From NCBI GenBank assembly GCA_027449105.1, contig DAIDMG010000012.1, forward strand, positions 1-35,332: a DNA stretch of 35,332 nt. The letters run 5' to 3'. Shown piece by piece: positions 26,683 to 35,124 of the stretch. Position numbers and translations under genes: made by a program. The notes below the pieces were generated by a model that saw nothing but the letters and a program-made list of their open reading frames with translations, was not told the DNA's origin and did not search any database. Every line of letters starts with the position of its first letter. Positions within the stretch are counted from its first letter, which is position 1. This DNA is from Acidiphilium sp. Its GTDB lineage: Bacteria > Pseudomonadota > Alphaproteobacteria > Acetobacterales > Acetobacteraceae.

Positions 26683-27033
26683 ATGGAACAAAGTACGAAC
26701 ATGATGCTTCGCGCTTTCGATGAGATGTTTCCGAACGAGGATGCCGTACGGGCGTGGTTCGAGAAAGCACGATGGCCGAGCGGCCCTGAGTGTTATCATT
26801 GCGGCGCGATCGGCAAAGCGCTATCCGGTCTTCGCCGGTGTGTGGTGGAAGCGAACGCTTCGGTAATGGCGGACGGGCTTCCCGCCTACAAGCATATTGG
26901 CAAGGGACAAGCACATTTCCCGGTCGAACATGACGGATGCCTGGAGACGCAGGGCAGGTGTCTCGACCGGAGCGTCGATTTGCCGACCATGGAGCGGGGG
27001 GCGGAACATTGTGGTGCTGTTGCTCGCCTATGA
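26683..27033 (+). pseudogene. IS1595-family transposase relic
   Basis: The frame opens MEQSTNMMLRAFDEMFPNED, then VRAWFEKARWPSG and CYHCG, the N-terminal zinc-ribbon region of IS1595-type transposases. It then passes directly into VVEANASVMADGLPAYKHIG and KGQAHFPVEH, which belongs to the catalytic ISXO2-like DDE domain much further on. The second half of the zinc ribbon and the first catalytic residues are deleted, and the end is out of frame. Non-functional. The following 265 bases up to proC hold nothing I recognise. Confidence 0.8.
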
Positions 27034-27298
27034 CCATCACCTCTATCCGCGTGGGCAGGTCAGCAGGATGTTTTCGTGACCGAAGCTTCGGACATGACAG
27101 GCAAGTTCCAATTCGGCGTTGCCACCGGGATCGGTGTAGCTTGCGCTGCACGCCGTGCGGCCGATCGGCCCGAGTGAGATGCGATGGCGCTTGACTTCGG
27201 GCTGTCACCTTGTTCGCGGACGACGATGGCCAATTGCTGCCCAGCGATTGGCTAAAGGTGCTTATGGCGTCTCGCCTCGTTCGTGTCCTACGTCACCA

Positions 27299-28117
27299 TC
27301 AGGAGCCGAGTTCACATGAACGCAGTGTTGCGGCGGCGATCGCCTCGCTAATTGTACGAGGCCAACCTGAGTCCGCCATTAGAATTGCGAGAGCCCGCTC
27401 AGTGGTGCCTGCCGGGCTGGTAACGGCGCGGCGAAGCGATGCGGCATCTTCAGAGGTGGACTCAAGAAGTTTAGCGGCACCAATTATTGTTTGGCGTGCG
27501 AGCGTACGGGCGAGGCTTGGACATAAACCTTGTTCAATACCGGCTCGCTCCAGGAGTTCCACCAGCAGAAAGACGTAAGCCGGTCCCCCGCCAGAGATCG
27601 CAGTGACGGGGTTGAGCTGTGTTTCATCGACGACGAATTCGACGTGGCCAATAGTGGAAAGAAGCAGCTGGGCTAGGTTTCTTGCCGGCAAAGAAACGTG
27701 TGGGCCAACGCAAGCGACACTGATACCAGCACGGATTGCCGCTGGCGTGTTTGGCATTGCGCGGACGACAGCAGCAGTGTCGCCGAGGGTGGCACGTAGC
27801 CATGCGATCGTACGGCCGGCCATTATCGAAATAAAAACAGATGAGCCTGCAAAGCGACGGAGGGGCATTAAAGCGTCGGAAGCCGTTTGCGGTTTCACCG
27901 CCACGATAATCGCGTCAGGTGTGAAGCCAGCGGGAATTTGATCTGCATCACGGATCACAAGCAAATCGGGACCCGCAAGAGCATCGGTGATTGGCGACGG
28001 ATCGATCAGCACGCTTGGCGCCATGCCGTATTCTCGCCAGCTGGAAAGCATCGCGCTTCCCATATGACCACCACCAATGAGGAGTAGCGGTGGCAGTCGT
28101 GTGGACTGATCCGTCAT
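27299..28117 (-). CDS. proC: Pyrroline-5-carboxylate reductase
   Basis: Last step of proline synthesis: reduces 1-pyrroline-5-carboxylate with NAD(P)H. The 272 residues show the Rossmann motif LIGGGHMGSAM, AVKPQ, VVRAMPNTPAAIRAGIS and the C-terminal dimerisation/active-site block AISGGGPAYVFLLVELLERA with TSPAGTT. The ATG at 28117, preceded by GGGGAGG, overlaps the ybjN stop (ATGA). I prefer it to the frame extending to 28132. The ybjN-proC order is widespread in alphaproteobacteria. Confidence 0.96.
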   Translation of the reverse strand: MTDQSTRLPPLLLIGGGHMGSAMLSSWREYGMAPSVLIDPSPITDALAGPDLLVIRDADQIPAGFTPDAIIVAVKPQTASDALMPLRRFAGSSVFISIMAGRTIAWLRATLGDTAAVVRAMPNTPAAIRAGISVACVGPHVSLPARNLAQLLLSTIGHVEFVVDETQLNPVTAISGGGPAYVFLLVELLERAGIEQGLCPSLARTLARQTIIGAAKLLESTSEDAASLRRAVTSPAGTTERALAILMADSGWPRTISEAIAAATLRSCELGS

Positions 28118-28617
28118 GCCTCCCCGATGCACTCCAACATGGCAGCCGCCAGAGCATCATCTGGTGTTCTGCCGCCCCAGAGGACGAACTGGAACGCAGG
28201 AAAGAACCGTTCGCATTCCGTAACAGCGATATCGACCATGTCCTCAACACTTTCGGCCGAGGCGCTGGTTACCCCCCGAAGCAGGACGGAATGGCGAAAT
28301 ACCGGCATGCCATCATCTGGGTCCATGCCAAAGTGACCAATCCAGAGCTTTTCATTGGCGCGCGCAAGCAGCTCGTATAAGGCGCCGCGTCGCCTTTCTG
28401 GCGCCTTGAGGTCAAATGTGCACGAAAAATGCATGACAGCGATGTCACGCGACCATGAGAAATAAAGACCGTAGTCGCACCAACGACCCGGAACTTCCGC
28501 CGCGATTTCACAATCACTGCGCCGATCGAAGAGCCAGTCATTACTAGAAATAACTTGCTCGACGATATCCAGCGGATTGGCGGTTTGATCGGATTGGTTC
28601 GTGGCGAGGGCGGCCAT
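28114..28617 (-). CDS. YbjN domain-containing protein
   Basis: A 167-residue soluble protein of the YbjN family (PF10722), a fold related to secretion chaperones but of uncertain function. E. coli YbjN affects motility and stress tolerance. Core pieces: PLDIVEQVISSNDWLFDRRS, IAAEVPGRWCDYGLYFSW, LYELLARANEKLWIGHF and a C-terminal AVTECERFFPAFQFVLWGG. The ATG at 28617 after AGAGGAG gives a normal length. It overlaps proC by four bases (ATGA), so the two are translated together. Confidence 0.85.
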   Translation of the reverse strand: MAALATNQSDQTANPLDIVEQVISSNDWLFDRRSDCEIAAEVPGRWCDYGLYFSWSRDIAVMHFSCTFDLKAPERRRGALYELLARANEKLWIGHFGMDPDDGMPVFRHSVLLRGVTSASAESVEDMVDIAVTECERFFPAFQFVLWGGRTPDDALAAAMLECIGEA

Positions 28618-28789
28618 CACGATACTCCTCTTCAGTCGGGCCAACCGGATAGGCAGATTAAGCCAATACCCGGCAAGACGCTGTGCGGCATGAACGTCGC
28701 GAATCGGAGTCTAGCGGAGTTTTCTTTGTATCCGCAATGCAGTGTTGAGCTCTTTGTTGATGGAAGACGAGGCAGAATTGCAATGTCGC

Positions 28790-29095
28790 TCAGGGTGCAG
28801 CCTTCGTGCTTTTGCGAGCTTGCGCGCGTATGACCCGACGTTTTAGGGCACGAGCCGCGGCAGGTAATTTCCTGGCAGGGGTAGAAATTAGGAAGGCATC
28901 AAGGCCGCCTTTGTGTTCGATTGTGGAAAGCCCACGTGGTGTCACCCGAAGCCGCACGGGGACACCTAATGCGTCTGATTGCAGTGAAGAATCCTGCAAA
29001 TTAGGCAGGAAACGCCTCCGCGTTTTGTTGTTGGCATGGCTCACGTTGTTACCGGAGAGCACCTTTTTGCCGGTGATGTCACAGCGCCTAGTCAT
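28790..29095 (-). CDS. rpmB: 50S ribosomal protein L28
   Basis: A 101-residue basic ribosomal protein. The start [20 protein letters not shown] and the following [13 protein letters not shown] are the L28 signature; the tail is the alphaproteobacterial extension rich in Arg, Lys and Ala. No CxxC zinc pair is complete, as in most proteobacterial L28. It lies 172 bases upstream of ybjN on the same strand. The end of a dead TnpB gene lies about 200 bases upstream of its start, so its promoter must be within or beyond that relic. Confidence 0.95.
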   Translation of the reverse strand: MTRRCDITGKKVLSGNNVSHANNKTRRRFLPNLQDSSLQSDALGVPVRLRVTPRGLSTIEHKGGLDAFLISTPARKLPAAARALKRRVIRAQARKSTKAAP

Positions 29096-29303
29096 TGCAA
29101 ACTTTCACTAATTTCGGGCCAGTCTGAAGTCAGAACGTCTACCTCGACAACGCAGGAGCATGCCAAGGTTGCGGGGTATATCGCGAAAAAAGAGGAGGCG
29201 GTCAAGCTGTCGATTCCGCTCTTCAGGATCTACGCAAGCCTGCTTGCCGTGATTAAAGTTAGGCAGCGAAGTTGCTGATTGTACAGGGTCGACGAAACCC
29301 GTT

Positions 29304-29387
29304 TCAGGCGGGGTTTGCGGCCAATCGCTTGAGGTTCCTGGCGACGTTGAGATTGCGGCTGGTTTCGTATCCGCATTCATCGCGGTG
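29304..29387 (-). pseudogene. C-terminal zinc-ribbon tail of a TnpB (IS200/IS605 OrfB)
   Basis: A short frame ending at TGA (29306-29304) reads HRDECGYETSRNLNVARNLK then RLAANPA. This matches the final zinc-ribbon part of TnpB proteins (CGxxxxRDLNAAxNLxxLA). The first cysteine pair and everything before it are lost, and an in-frame stop lies just upstream. TnpB is an RNA-guided nuclease whose guide RNA is made from the 3' end of its own gene, so traces of that RNA could remain in 29100-29303. Confidence 0.6.
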
Positions 29388-29757
29388 GATCGCTGACTAC
29401 GGCCGGTCCACGCCAGAGGTCCTATAGGAGGAACAGGTTTGCTACTTGTCTGCAGGATCCAGGGTGGAGCGTTGGGCGCCGGCGATCAGCATTTGGAGGA
29501 ATCCTCGACCGCCTTGTGCATGCCATAGAGCGGAGAGGCTCCATCGGGTAGTGATCATGCGTATATAAAGGCAGCGGGTTCCTTGAGATCGCGACTTGAC
29601 TTCGGTCGCACGGAAGGATGCTCGTGGGGGTGGTACATCCAGTGTTCTTCAACTGTACTGGACACGTATACGGGTGCGAAGGACTTGGCGCAAAAATGAA
29701 TTGGCTCCTTGGAGAAAGGGCTGCATTGGTTCTGCCGAGAAGCAGTCCAAAAATTAC
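29388..29757. other. Gene-free stretch between the TnpB tail and the EVE gene
   Basis: I see nothing supportable here. Short frames on both strands lack family resemblance. It probably represents decayed DNA left by the IS200/IS605-type insertion. Confidence 0.4.
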
Positions 29758-30171
29758 TTATATAGAGATGCCGGCGAGCATCATGATTTTTTGCCAATGT
29801 CTGGTACTGACAGGCATGACGGACAGCCGTGATTGGCGAACTAGCGCAAAATCGGTGAACAAGGGATCAGCCTTCAGCGTGGCAAGGCTTATCGGCTTGG
29901 GCAGGGATCGAACAGCTTTCATGTCAACGGCGACCCAGTCTCCCGAAATGGCTGTTGGGTCGGGATAAGCTTCTCGAACTACCTCGACGATACCGACAAT
30001 CTCGCGACCGACGTTGGAATGGTAGAAAAGCGCGAGGTCACCGATGGCCATTGCCCTAAGATTTGCCTTAGCCGCATGATTGCGTACTCCAGTCCACGGC
30101 TCGACATCGCTTGCTACTTGCTGGTTCCATGAGAAGGACGCAGGTTCGGATTTTACCAACCAGGTTTTCAC
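29758..30171 (-). CDS. EVE domain protein
   Basis: A 137-residue single-domain protein of the EVE/PUA-like fold, which in its relatives flips out and reads modified bases in DNA or RNA. It starts MKTWLVKSEP, the family hallmark (xxWxxKxEP), then WTGVRNHAAKANLRAM and DLALFYHSN, followed by GIVEVVREAYPDP. These are the conserved pocket residues. It overlaps the YciI gene by four bases (ATGA), with YciI first in the transcript. In many alphaproteobacteria this pair follows tsaD and gpsA, linking it loosely to tRNA modification. Those genes are missing here. Confidence 0.93.
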   Translation of the reverse strand: MKTWLVKSEPASFSWNQQVASDVEPWTGVRNHAAKANLRAMAIGDLALFYHSNVGREIVGIVEVVREAYPDPTAISGDWVAVDMKAVRSLPKPISLATLKADPLFTDFALVRQSRLSVMPVSTRHWQKIMMLAGISI

Positions 30172-30461
30172 GCGGTAACCACTCCGTTACGAACAACGGT
30201 ACGAAATGCAAGCATTTCGACTTTACCAAACAAACCCGCTTTTGCATAAGGGTCGTTCTCGATCAGATGCGTGGCGATTTCGCGGTCTGTCACATCGTAT
30301 ACGATGACGCTCCCGCAAGGTTCGCCTGCTTTATCGATAATGGGGCCTGCGAACACGATGTAAGCGGAAATGCTTTTTAGGTATTCGAGGTGTTGTGGGC
30401 GTATCGCCTGTCGAATGGTGAACGCGTCTGGCTTGTCACGAGCGATCAGGATAAACTGCAT
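30168..30461 (-). CDS. YciI-family protein
   Basis: A 97-residue protein with a ferredoxin-like dimeric fold. It starts MQFILIARDKPDAF, has IRPQHLEYLK with the conserved His, then FAGPIIDKAGEPCGSVIVYD and ENDPYAKAGLF. The family includes some enzymes with a His-Asp pair (dehydrochlorinase-like), but most members have no known reaction. It is first of a two-gene operon with the EVE gene. A promoter should lie in the divergent stretch above 30461. Confidence 0.92.
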   Translation of the reverse strand: MQFILIARDKPDAFTIRQAIRPQHLEYLKSISAYIVFAGPIIDKAGEPCGSVIVYDVTDREIATHLIENDPYAKAGLFGKVEMLAFRTVVRNGVVTA

Positions 30462-30566
30462 GTAACTTCTTCCAAGTTTCCTAAACGAGCGAATGATATG
30501 GTATCGAAACCGCTATATTCTTTGCCATAGAGCGATCATATTGCAAAACCTCTCAGGAGGAGATGC

Positions 30567-30638
30567 ATGCACGTCGATGCATTTTGGGATAGCACGGCGT
30601 ATATCGGTGCTTCCGCCAGTTTTCCGATCCGATTTTAG
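30567..30638 (+). CDS. Possible 23-residue peptide or truncated gene start
   Basis: A very strong ribosome binding site CAGGAGGAG precedes the ATG at 30567, followed by MHVDAFWDSTAYIGASASFP and a stop at 30636-30638. The composition is protein-like, with a hydrophobic stretch, but the frame ends abruptly. It could be a leader peptide, a small membrane peptide or the broken N-terminus of a former gene divergent from yciI. I do not recognise it. Confidence 0.35.
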   Translation: MHVDAFWDSTAYIGASASFPIRF

Positions 30639-31361
30639 GCCAGTCGATCTTTAACTTTCTACTACATGCGAGGTAGCGAGATGATTTGTCTGGTCAGCAC
30701 CGTCACGCTGTTTGATAATACGTTGTTTAAACGCGGATGACAGCTTTTACTACAGTTGCCGCTAATGTTGGACTGCCTCGAAGCGCCCCGACATCGAAAG
30801 GACATAGACACTGAAGCGCCTGGACGAAGGTGTGTGCTAGAGACCTGTTGCCTGCTTTTGGCATGCCGAAGTGTATTGGGAAGGCCATGCCCGTGTTGAT
30901 GGGGCTCTACGCTGAACACTTCATTCGGCGGTTTCCTCCGGCGGAATTTTTTCCTGTGATTTCCTCGCCGCCCCGAGGGTCGTTCATAGGGAAGGGAACT
31001 ACCAAGTTGACGTAGTGAGCACCGAATCTGGTGCTTTGGTCTGACTGCCATCCAGACTGCGTTGTGTGTTTCCACGAAGCAGGGTTTGGACGATCGCGGG
31101 CCGGCGGTGGACCCTCTCCCACCGGTCTGGTGAGCGAAGGGCGCCAGGTGTAGGAAGGGACGCCACCGCTATCACGCGATGGGCTTCCCTGCTTCAGAAG
31201 GATGGCACCTGCGGCGCGGATGTCGAGAACAATGACACTACCCAATCTGGCGGCGGAATGAGCTAACCCGATAATGCCCATTATTGGGGGGTGGCCTGTT
31301 CGACCGAAACGATTTTAGCTGGATTGCCACAGTTCGTGGCCGTTGCTAATTGCATGACTGT
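30639..31361. other. Long gene-free stretch upstream of tRNA-Pro
   Basis: Overlapping minus-strand frames cover 30662-31281, but they show no conserved motif and no ribosome binding site, and I do not trust them. The G+C-rich part near 31110-31210 could fold. I could not match it to RNase P RNA, SRP RNA, tmRNA or a riboswitch. Confidence 0.4.
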
Positions 31362-31438
31362 CGGAGCGTAGCGCAGCCTGGTAGCGCATCAGTCTGGGGG
31401 ACTGGGGGTCGTGGGTTCGAATCCCGCCGCTCCGACCA
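31362..31438 (+). tRNA. tRNA-Pro (anticodon GGG)
   Basis: A 77-base cloverleaf with encoded CCA at 31436-31438. The acceptor arms CGGAGCG and CGCTCCG pair fully. The D arm GCGC...GCGC contains AGCCTGGTAGC. The anticodon arm TCAGT-CTGGGGG-ACTGG gives anticodon GGG, reading CCC. The T arm GTGGG-TTCGAAT-CCCGC is canonical. Confidence 0.96.
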
Positions 31439-31717
31439 TTAGAACGAGGTCCGTTCCGGACACATAGGTGACACCCTCGTGCCGAGCAGGTTGTCGATGG
31501 GTTGCAAGATTTCCTGCTCCAGATCGATGTAGGCCAGATCATGGTGCATGAAGAGGACAAGCCAAAAGCCGCCGTCGACTTCCTTGAGGCCGATTGAACC
31601 GGCCCCGATCTGCAGGCCGAACCTCGGCGACAAGCGAGTTCCATTTACAAGTGCCTCGTAAATCGGGCATGGGGTGATCCTGCAACTTTGCAGTTGCGTC
31701 TGATACAAGCGCGTCAA
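31439..31717 (-). pseudogene. IS481-type transposase, C-terminal relic
   Basis: The minus-strand frame contains IGLKEVDGGFWLVLFMHHDL, then AYIDLEQEILQPIDN and VSPMCPE. This matches the C-terminal Mu-transposase-like part of IS481 proteins (GIKEVxDxIWLVSFMxYDLG...RxEPxxNPF...PMxPE). The catalytic DDE core is absent. The fragment ends exactly against the CCA of tRNA-Pro, so the tRNA 3' end is a junction. Confidence 0.65.
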
Positions 31718-31759
31718 CTACAATTTGACTTCCTTTCCATTCTGCCACACCCGGAACAC

Positions 31760-32716
31760 ATGCGTCATTTTCTTGATTTTGAAAAAGCGGTCGCTGAGCT
31801 GGAGGCGAAGATTGACGAGCTGCGCCGGATGACCGACCCCGGTGAGCTAAATATCGCTGAGGAGGTGGCGCAGCTCTCGGATAAGGCAGAGCGCCAGCTG
31901 CGTGCGATCTACAGTAAACTCACTGCTTGGCAAAAGACTCAGGTGGCTCGCCACCCAGAACGACCGAAAGCTAAGGACGTAATATCTGGCCTGATCACAG
32001 ATTTTACGCTGCTATCGGGCGATCGCGCCTTTGGCGAAGACGCTGCCATCGTTGCTGGCCCAGGGCGCTTTCGTGGTGATCCGGTCATGGTAATCGCTAT
32101 TGAGAAAGGGTCAGATCTCGAGTCCCGCCTCAAACATAATTTTGGGTCCCCGCGACCTGATGGATACCGAAAGGCGCGCCGGTTGATTGAAATGGCTGGG
32201 CGCTTCGGGTTGCCGATCCTGTCGTTCGTTGACACGTCAGGAGCTTATCCCGGGATTGATGCTGAGGCGCGCGGGCAAGCTGAGGCAATCGCGCGCGGCA
32301 TAGATGCGTGTTTGGCAGCTCCCGTACCGTTCGTTGCTTCGATCATCGGGGAAGGGGGGTCGGGTGGAGCCATCGCGATCGCCGCGGCTGACTTTGTGCT
32401 AATGTTTGAGCATGCGATTTACTCGGTAATTTCTCCGGAAGGTTGTGCTGCGATATTATGGGAAGATCGGGCGAATGCTGCACAAGCTGCCGAGGCAATG
32501 AAGATTACTGCACAGGATTTGAAGCGGCTAAACATTATCGATCGCATTGTCCGGGAGCCGCTGGGTGGGGCAAACCGTGATCCTAGGGCCGCAATCGCAA
32601 GCCTTGGTGAGGCGATTGCGGGTGCACTCAAGCCTCTTCAGGGGCTGACGCCTGAGGCGCTTCGCGCGAAACGGCGTGAGAAATTCCTCGCCATGGGCCA
32701 GAGTCAGTTAGGCTGA
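31760..32716 (+). CDS. accA: Acetyl-CoA carboxylase carboxyltransferase subunit alpha
   Basis: Together with AccD it transfers CO2 from biotin to acetyl-CoA, giving malonyl-CoA for fatty acid synthesis. The 318 residues are the family length. It starts RHFLDFEKAVAELEAKIDEL and has KHNFGSPRPDGYRKARRL, FVDTSGAYPGIDAEARGQ, IIGEGGSGGAIAI (oxyanion) and VISPEGCAAILWED. I take the ATG at 31760; the frame is open to 31688, but the extension runs into the IS481 relic. The ribosome binding site is weak (CGGAA). It is convergent with mutL, stops 18 bases apart. Confidence 0.97.
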   Translation: MRHFLDFEKAVAELEAKIDELRRMTDPGELNIAEEVAQLSDKAERQLRAIYSKLTAWQKTQVARHPERPKAKDVISGLITDFTLLSGDRAFGEDAAIVAGPGRFRGDPVMVIAIEKGSDLESRLKHNFGSPRPDGYRKARRLIEMAGRFGLPILSFVDTSGAYPGIDAEARGQAEAIARGIDACLAAPVPFVASIIGEGGSGGAIAIAAADFVLMFEHAIYSVISPEGCAAILWEDRANAAQAAEAMKITAQDLKRLNIIDRIVREPLGGANRDPRAAIASLGEAIAGALKPLQGLTPEALRAKRREKFLAMGQSQLG

Positions 32717-32734
32717 AAACGCGGCGCGATTCGC

Positions 32735-34465
32735 CTACTTGGTCCGTCCGAACATCTTGTCGAGGTCGCTGCGCGTTAGCCGTAATACTGTCGGCCTGCC
32801 GTGCGGGCACGTTTGTGACCGCGGGGTAGCTTCCATCGCGCGCAACAATGCGGACATCTCTGCGTGGTTTAGCCTGCGTCCTGCGCGGATGGAGTGATGA
32901 CAGGCCATGCGCGTCAGAACCGCGTCAAGGCGGTCCGAGAGTACTGTCGAGTCCCCATATTCGTTTAATGTGTCGGCGATATCACGGACCAGCGCAGTTG
33001 GGTCGGCATCGCCGAGGACGGCCGGCATCGTGCGCACCATGATGGCACCGGGTCCGAACCCTTCGATCTCTAAGCCAAGTTCTCTGAGCGAATCGGCAGC
33101 GGCGAGAAGGCGGCGAGCATCGGTGGCTGGAAGATCAACGGGTATGGGTGACAGGAGCGCCTGCGGCGTGATTCCCAAGCCCGCGCGCTCATCGCGCATG
33201 CGTTCCTGAGTCAGTCGTTCATGAGCGGCGTGCTGGTCAACTAGGACGAGCGTATCCTCGCTAGCCAATGCAAGAATGTATGTATTGAAGATCTGTGCAA
33301 TTGGTGCGCCAAGCGGAAAGTGATGCATGGTCTCACCATCCGCCAGGGCATCAACATGCAGACTTCGTATCGCTGGTACGCCGAGATCGAAGCGAGACTG
33401 ACTTTCCTCTCCTGAAGGCGTGCGACCGCTTGGCGGCATGAAATACCGAGACTGAACCGATGGTAGAGGAATGTTTCGTTGTGAAATTGGTGTGGCTACT
33501 GCTTCGCGGACTGTCTTTATCACCAACGCACGTACCGAGTCCGCGTCCGCGAACCGGAGTTCCGCTTTCGCAGGGTGCACGTTTACATCCAGCTGCCTGT
33601 GAGGGAGCTCCAACCATAGCGCGGCCAATGGATGGCGGCCAGCTGGTATGGTGTCACGATACGCCAGCCGAAGGGAAAGCCGCAGAAGCTGGTCATGCAC
33701 GGACCGGTCGTTCACAATGAGATGTACGTGGCGTGCCGTGCTACGCGTCAGCTCGGCCGGGCTGACAAAGCCAGTGAGCTGCAAATCTCCATGTTCCGCT
33801 CCAACCGGCAAGAGGTTCTGAGAGTTCTCTTTTCCAAATAGACTAGCGAGTCTCGCGGTCCGATCTTGGCTCGGTAGATCAAATTCCACGATACCATCGA
33901 CGGTAAGAGTAAATGAAATCTGCGGGGCAGCGAGGGCAAGACGGCGCACTATTTCGGCACACGCAGAGCTCTCGGCACGAACTGATCGGAGAAATTTCCG
34001 CCGTGCTGGCGTAGCAAAAAATAGGTCTTCGACGACAGCGCGTGTGCCGAACGGTGCTGCAGCCGGCTCGATTGTCCCGATGGCACCACCAGCAACACGG
34101 ATTCGGGCTGCAACATCCTGACCTCTTGGCCGAGACGTTAAGCTGAGATGCGCCACGGCCCCGATCGAGGGGAGCGCTTCACCGCGGAAACCCAGCGTCG
34201 TTATCCTTACCAACGCAGAGTCGTCCAACTTGGAGGTTGCGTGCCGTTCAATTGCGAGGGCCAATTCATTTTCCGGAATGCCGGCACCGTCATCACGTAC
34301 ATCGATTCGCGTAATTCCGCCGTCGAAAACCGCGATCTCAATACGGTGGGCGCGCGCGTCAATGGCGTTCTCCACCAATTCTTTCAAAGCGGCGGCGGGG
34401 CGTTCGATTACTTCCCCAGCTGCGATCCGATTGACGGTCGTAGAGTCGAGTCGTCTGATGACCAT
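32735..34465 (-). CDS. mutL: DNA mismatch repair protein MutL
   Basis: A GHKL ATPase that links mismatch recognition by MutS to strand removal. The N-terminal ATPase (1-330) has ELVENAIDARA, DDGAGI and GFRGEALPSIG. A short linker (about 335-385) follows, then the C-terminal dimerisation/nuclease domain with DQHAAHERLTQE from residue 410, which fits the DQHAx2Ex4E metal motif, and CPHGRP at 553. It should therefore be a nicking endonuclease, as in bacteria without MutH. The 576-residue length is normal. The ATG at 34465 begins VIRRLDSTTVNRIAAGEVIE as usual. Confidence 0.97.
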   Translation of the reverse strand: MVIRRLDSTTVNRIAAGEVIERPAAALKELVENAIDARAHRIEIAVFDGGITRIDVRDDGAGIPENELALAIERHATSKLDDSALVRITTLGFRGEALPSIGAVAHLSLTSRPRGQDVAARIRVAGGAIGTIEPAAAPFGTRAVVEDLFFATPARRKFLRSVRAESSACAEIVRRLALAAPQISFTLTVDGIVEFDLPSQDRTARLASLFGKENSQNLLPVGAEHGDLQLTGFVSPAELTRSTARHVHLIVNDRSVHDQLLRLSLRLAYRDTIPAGRHPLAALWLELPHRQLDVNVHPAKAELRFADADSVRALVIKTVREAVATPISQRNIPLPSVQSRYFMPPSGRTPSGEESQSRFDLGVPAIRSLHVDALADGETMHHFPLGAPIAQIFNTYILALASEDTLVLVDQHAAHERLTQERMRDERAGLGITPQALLSPIPVDLPATDARRLLAAADSLRELGLEIEGFGPGAIMVRTMPAVLGDADPTALVRDIADTLNEYGDSTVLSDRLDAVLTRMACHHSIRAGRRLNHAEMSALLRAMEATPRSQTCPHGRPTVLRLTRSDLDKMFGRTK

Positions 34466-35124
34466 TCAGGATTTTAACCCGGCTCCGTGTCTCATGTCCA
34501 AGGGCCAGTGAAACGGGATGACGTGCTGCGCACTGGTGGGTGGCGTAGCACAAGTGTAGGCTGTATCAGCTCGGCTCGCATTCATGCCGGCGCGCGATTG
34601 AAGCGTCCTGGTAGGTGCAGAGCGACTTGCGGGTGAAGTTTCATAAAACTAGGTTTGCAGCGGCTGAACGAGAGCGGACATCCCGGAGGCTGTCCACCGG
34701 CAAGGCGCATAGCCACAAATATACACCAAAAATGATTATATCATAGATGTTCCTGATATCGAACAACGGTACGCAAGATGTTTTATAAATAACAAAGAAT
34801 CTGTGCAAAATATCCTGAGTAACGCAAAAAGAAGGTGTATTGTTTGCGGCCATCGGCAAACGCGTTAGTGAAACTGATCTGGCGTCAACAAAATCTTTGG
34901 ATCGCACTCGTAGTGAGCTAGGAGGGTGCATATATGGTAAACATCCACATGTTCGTGGTGCCACGGTGGCCGAGACGGCGTCTAATTCGTAGCGATAACC
35001 CGTTAATTTCGTGTCGGGGGCAACCAATGGCAGCGGATTTCGTTTGACCCGGTGTGTGACAAGCGCTTCTATTCAGGGTGTGGCAGGATAGCGTGGGCGG
35101 CGTAGCCGTCCTTGCGTGTCGGCT
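34466..35124. other. Gene-free, partly A+T-rich stretch
   Basis: The segment 34715-34835 is clearly A+T-richer than its surroundings and may hold promoters or foreign DNA. A small repeat GTTTGC/GCAAAC lies at 34842-34861. A minus-strand frame at 34641-35027 has no recognisable motif. The last part should include the end of the IS200-type element. Confidence 0.4.

Noticed and set aside
30662-31281. Overlapping minus-strand frames of 124 and 137 residues
   Set aside because: They overlap each other in different frames, lack motifs and ribosome binding sites, and look like chance frames in gene-free DNA.
31315-31644. Minus-strand frame containing SGGIRTHDPQSPRLMRYQ
   Set aside because: This is the antisense translation of tRNA-Pro, a well-known artefact, not a protein.
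34641-35027. 128-residue minus-strand frame in the A+T-rich stretch
   Set aside because: No recognisable domain, no convincing start, and codon use unlike the neighbouring real genes.
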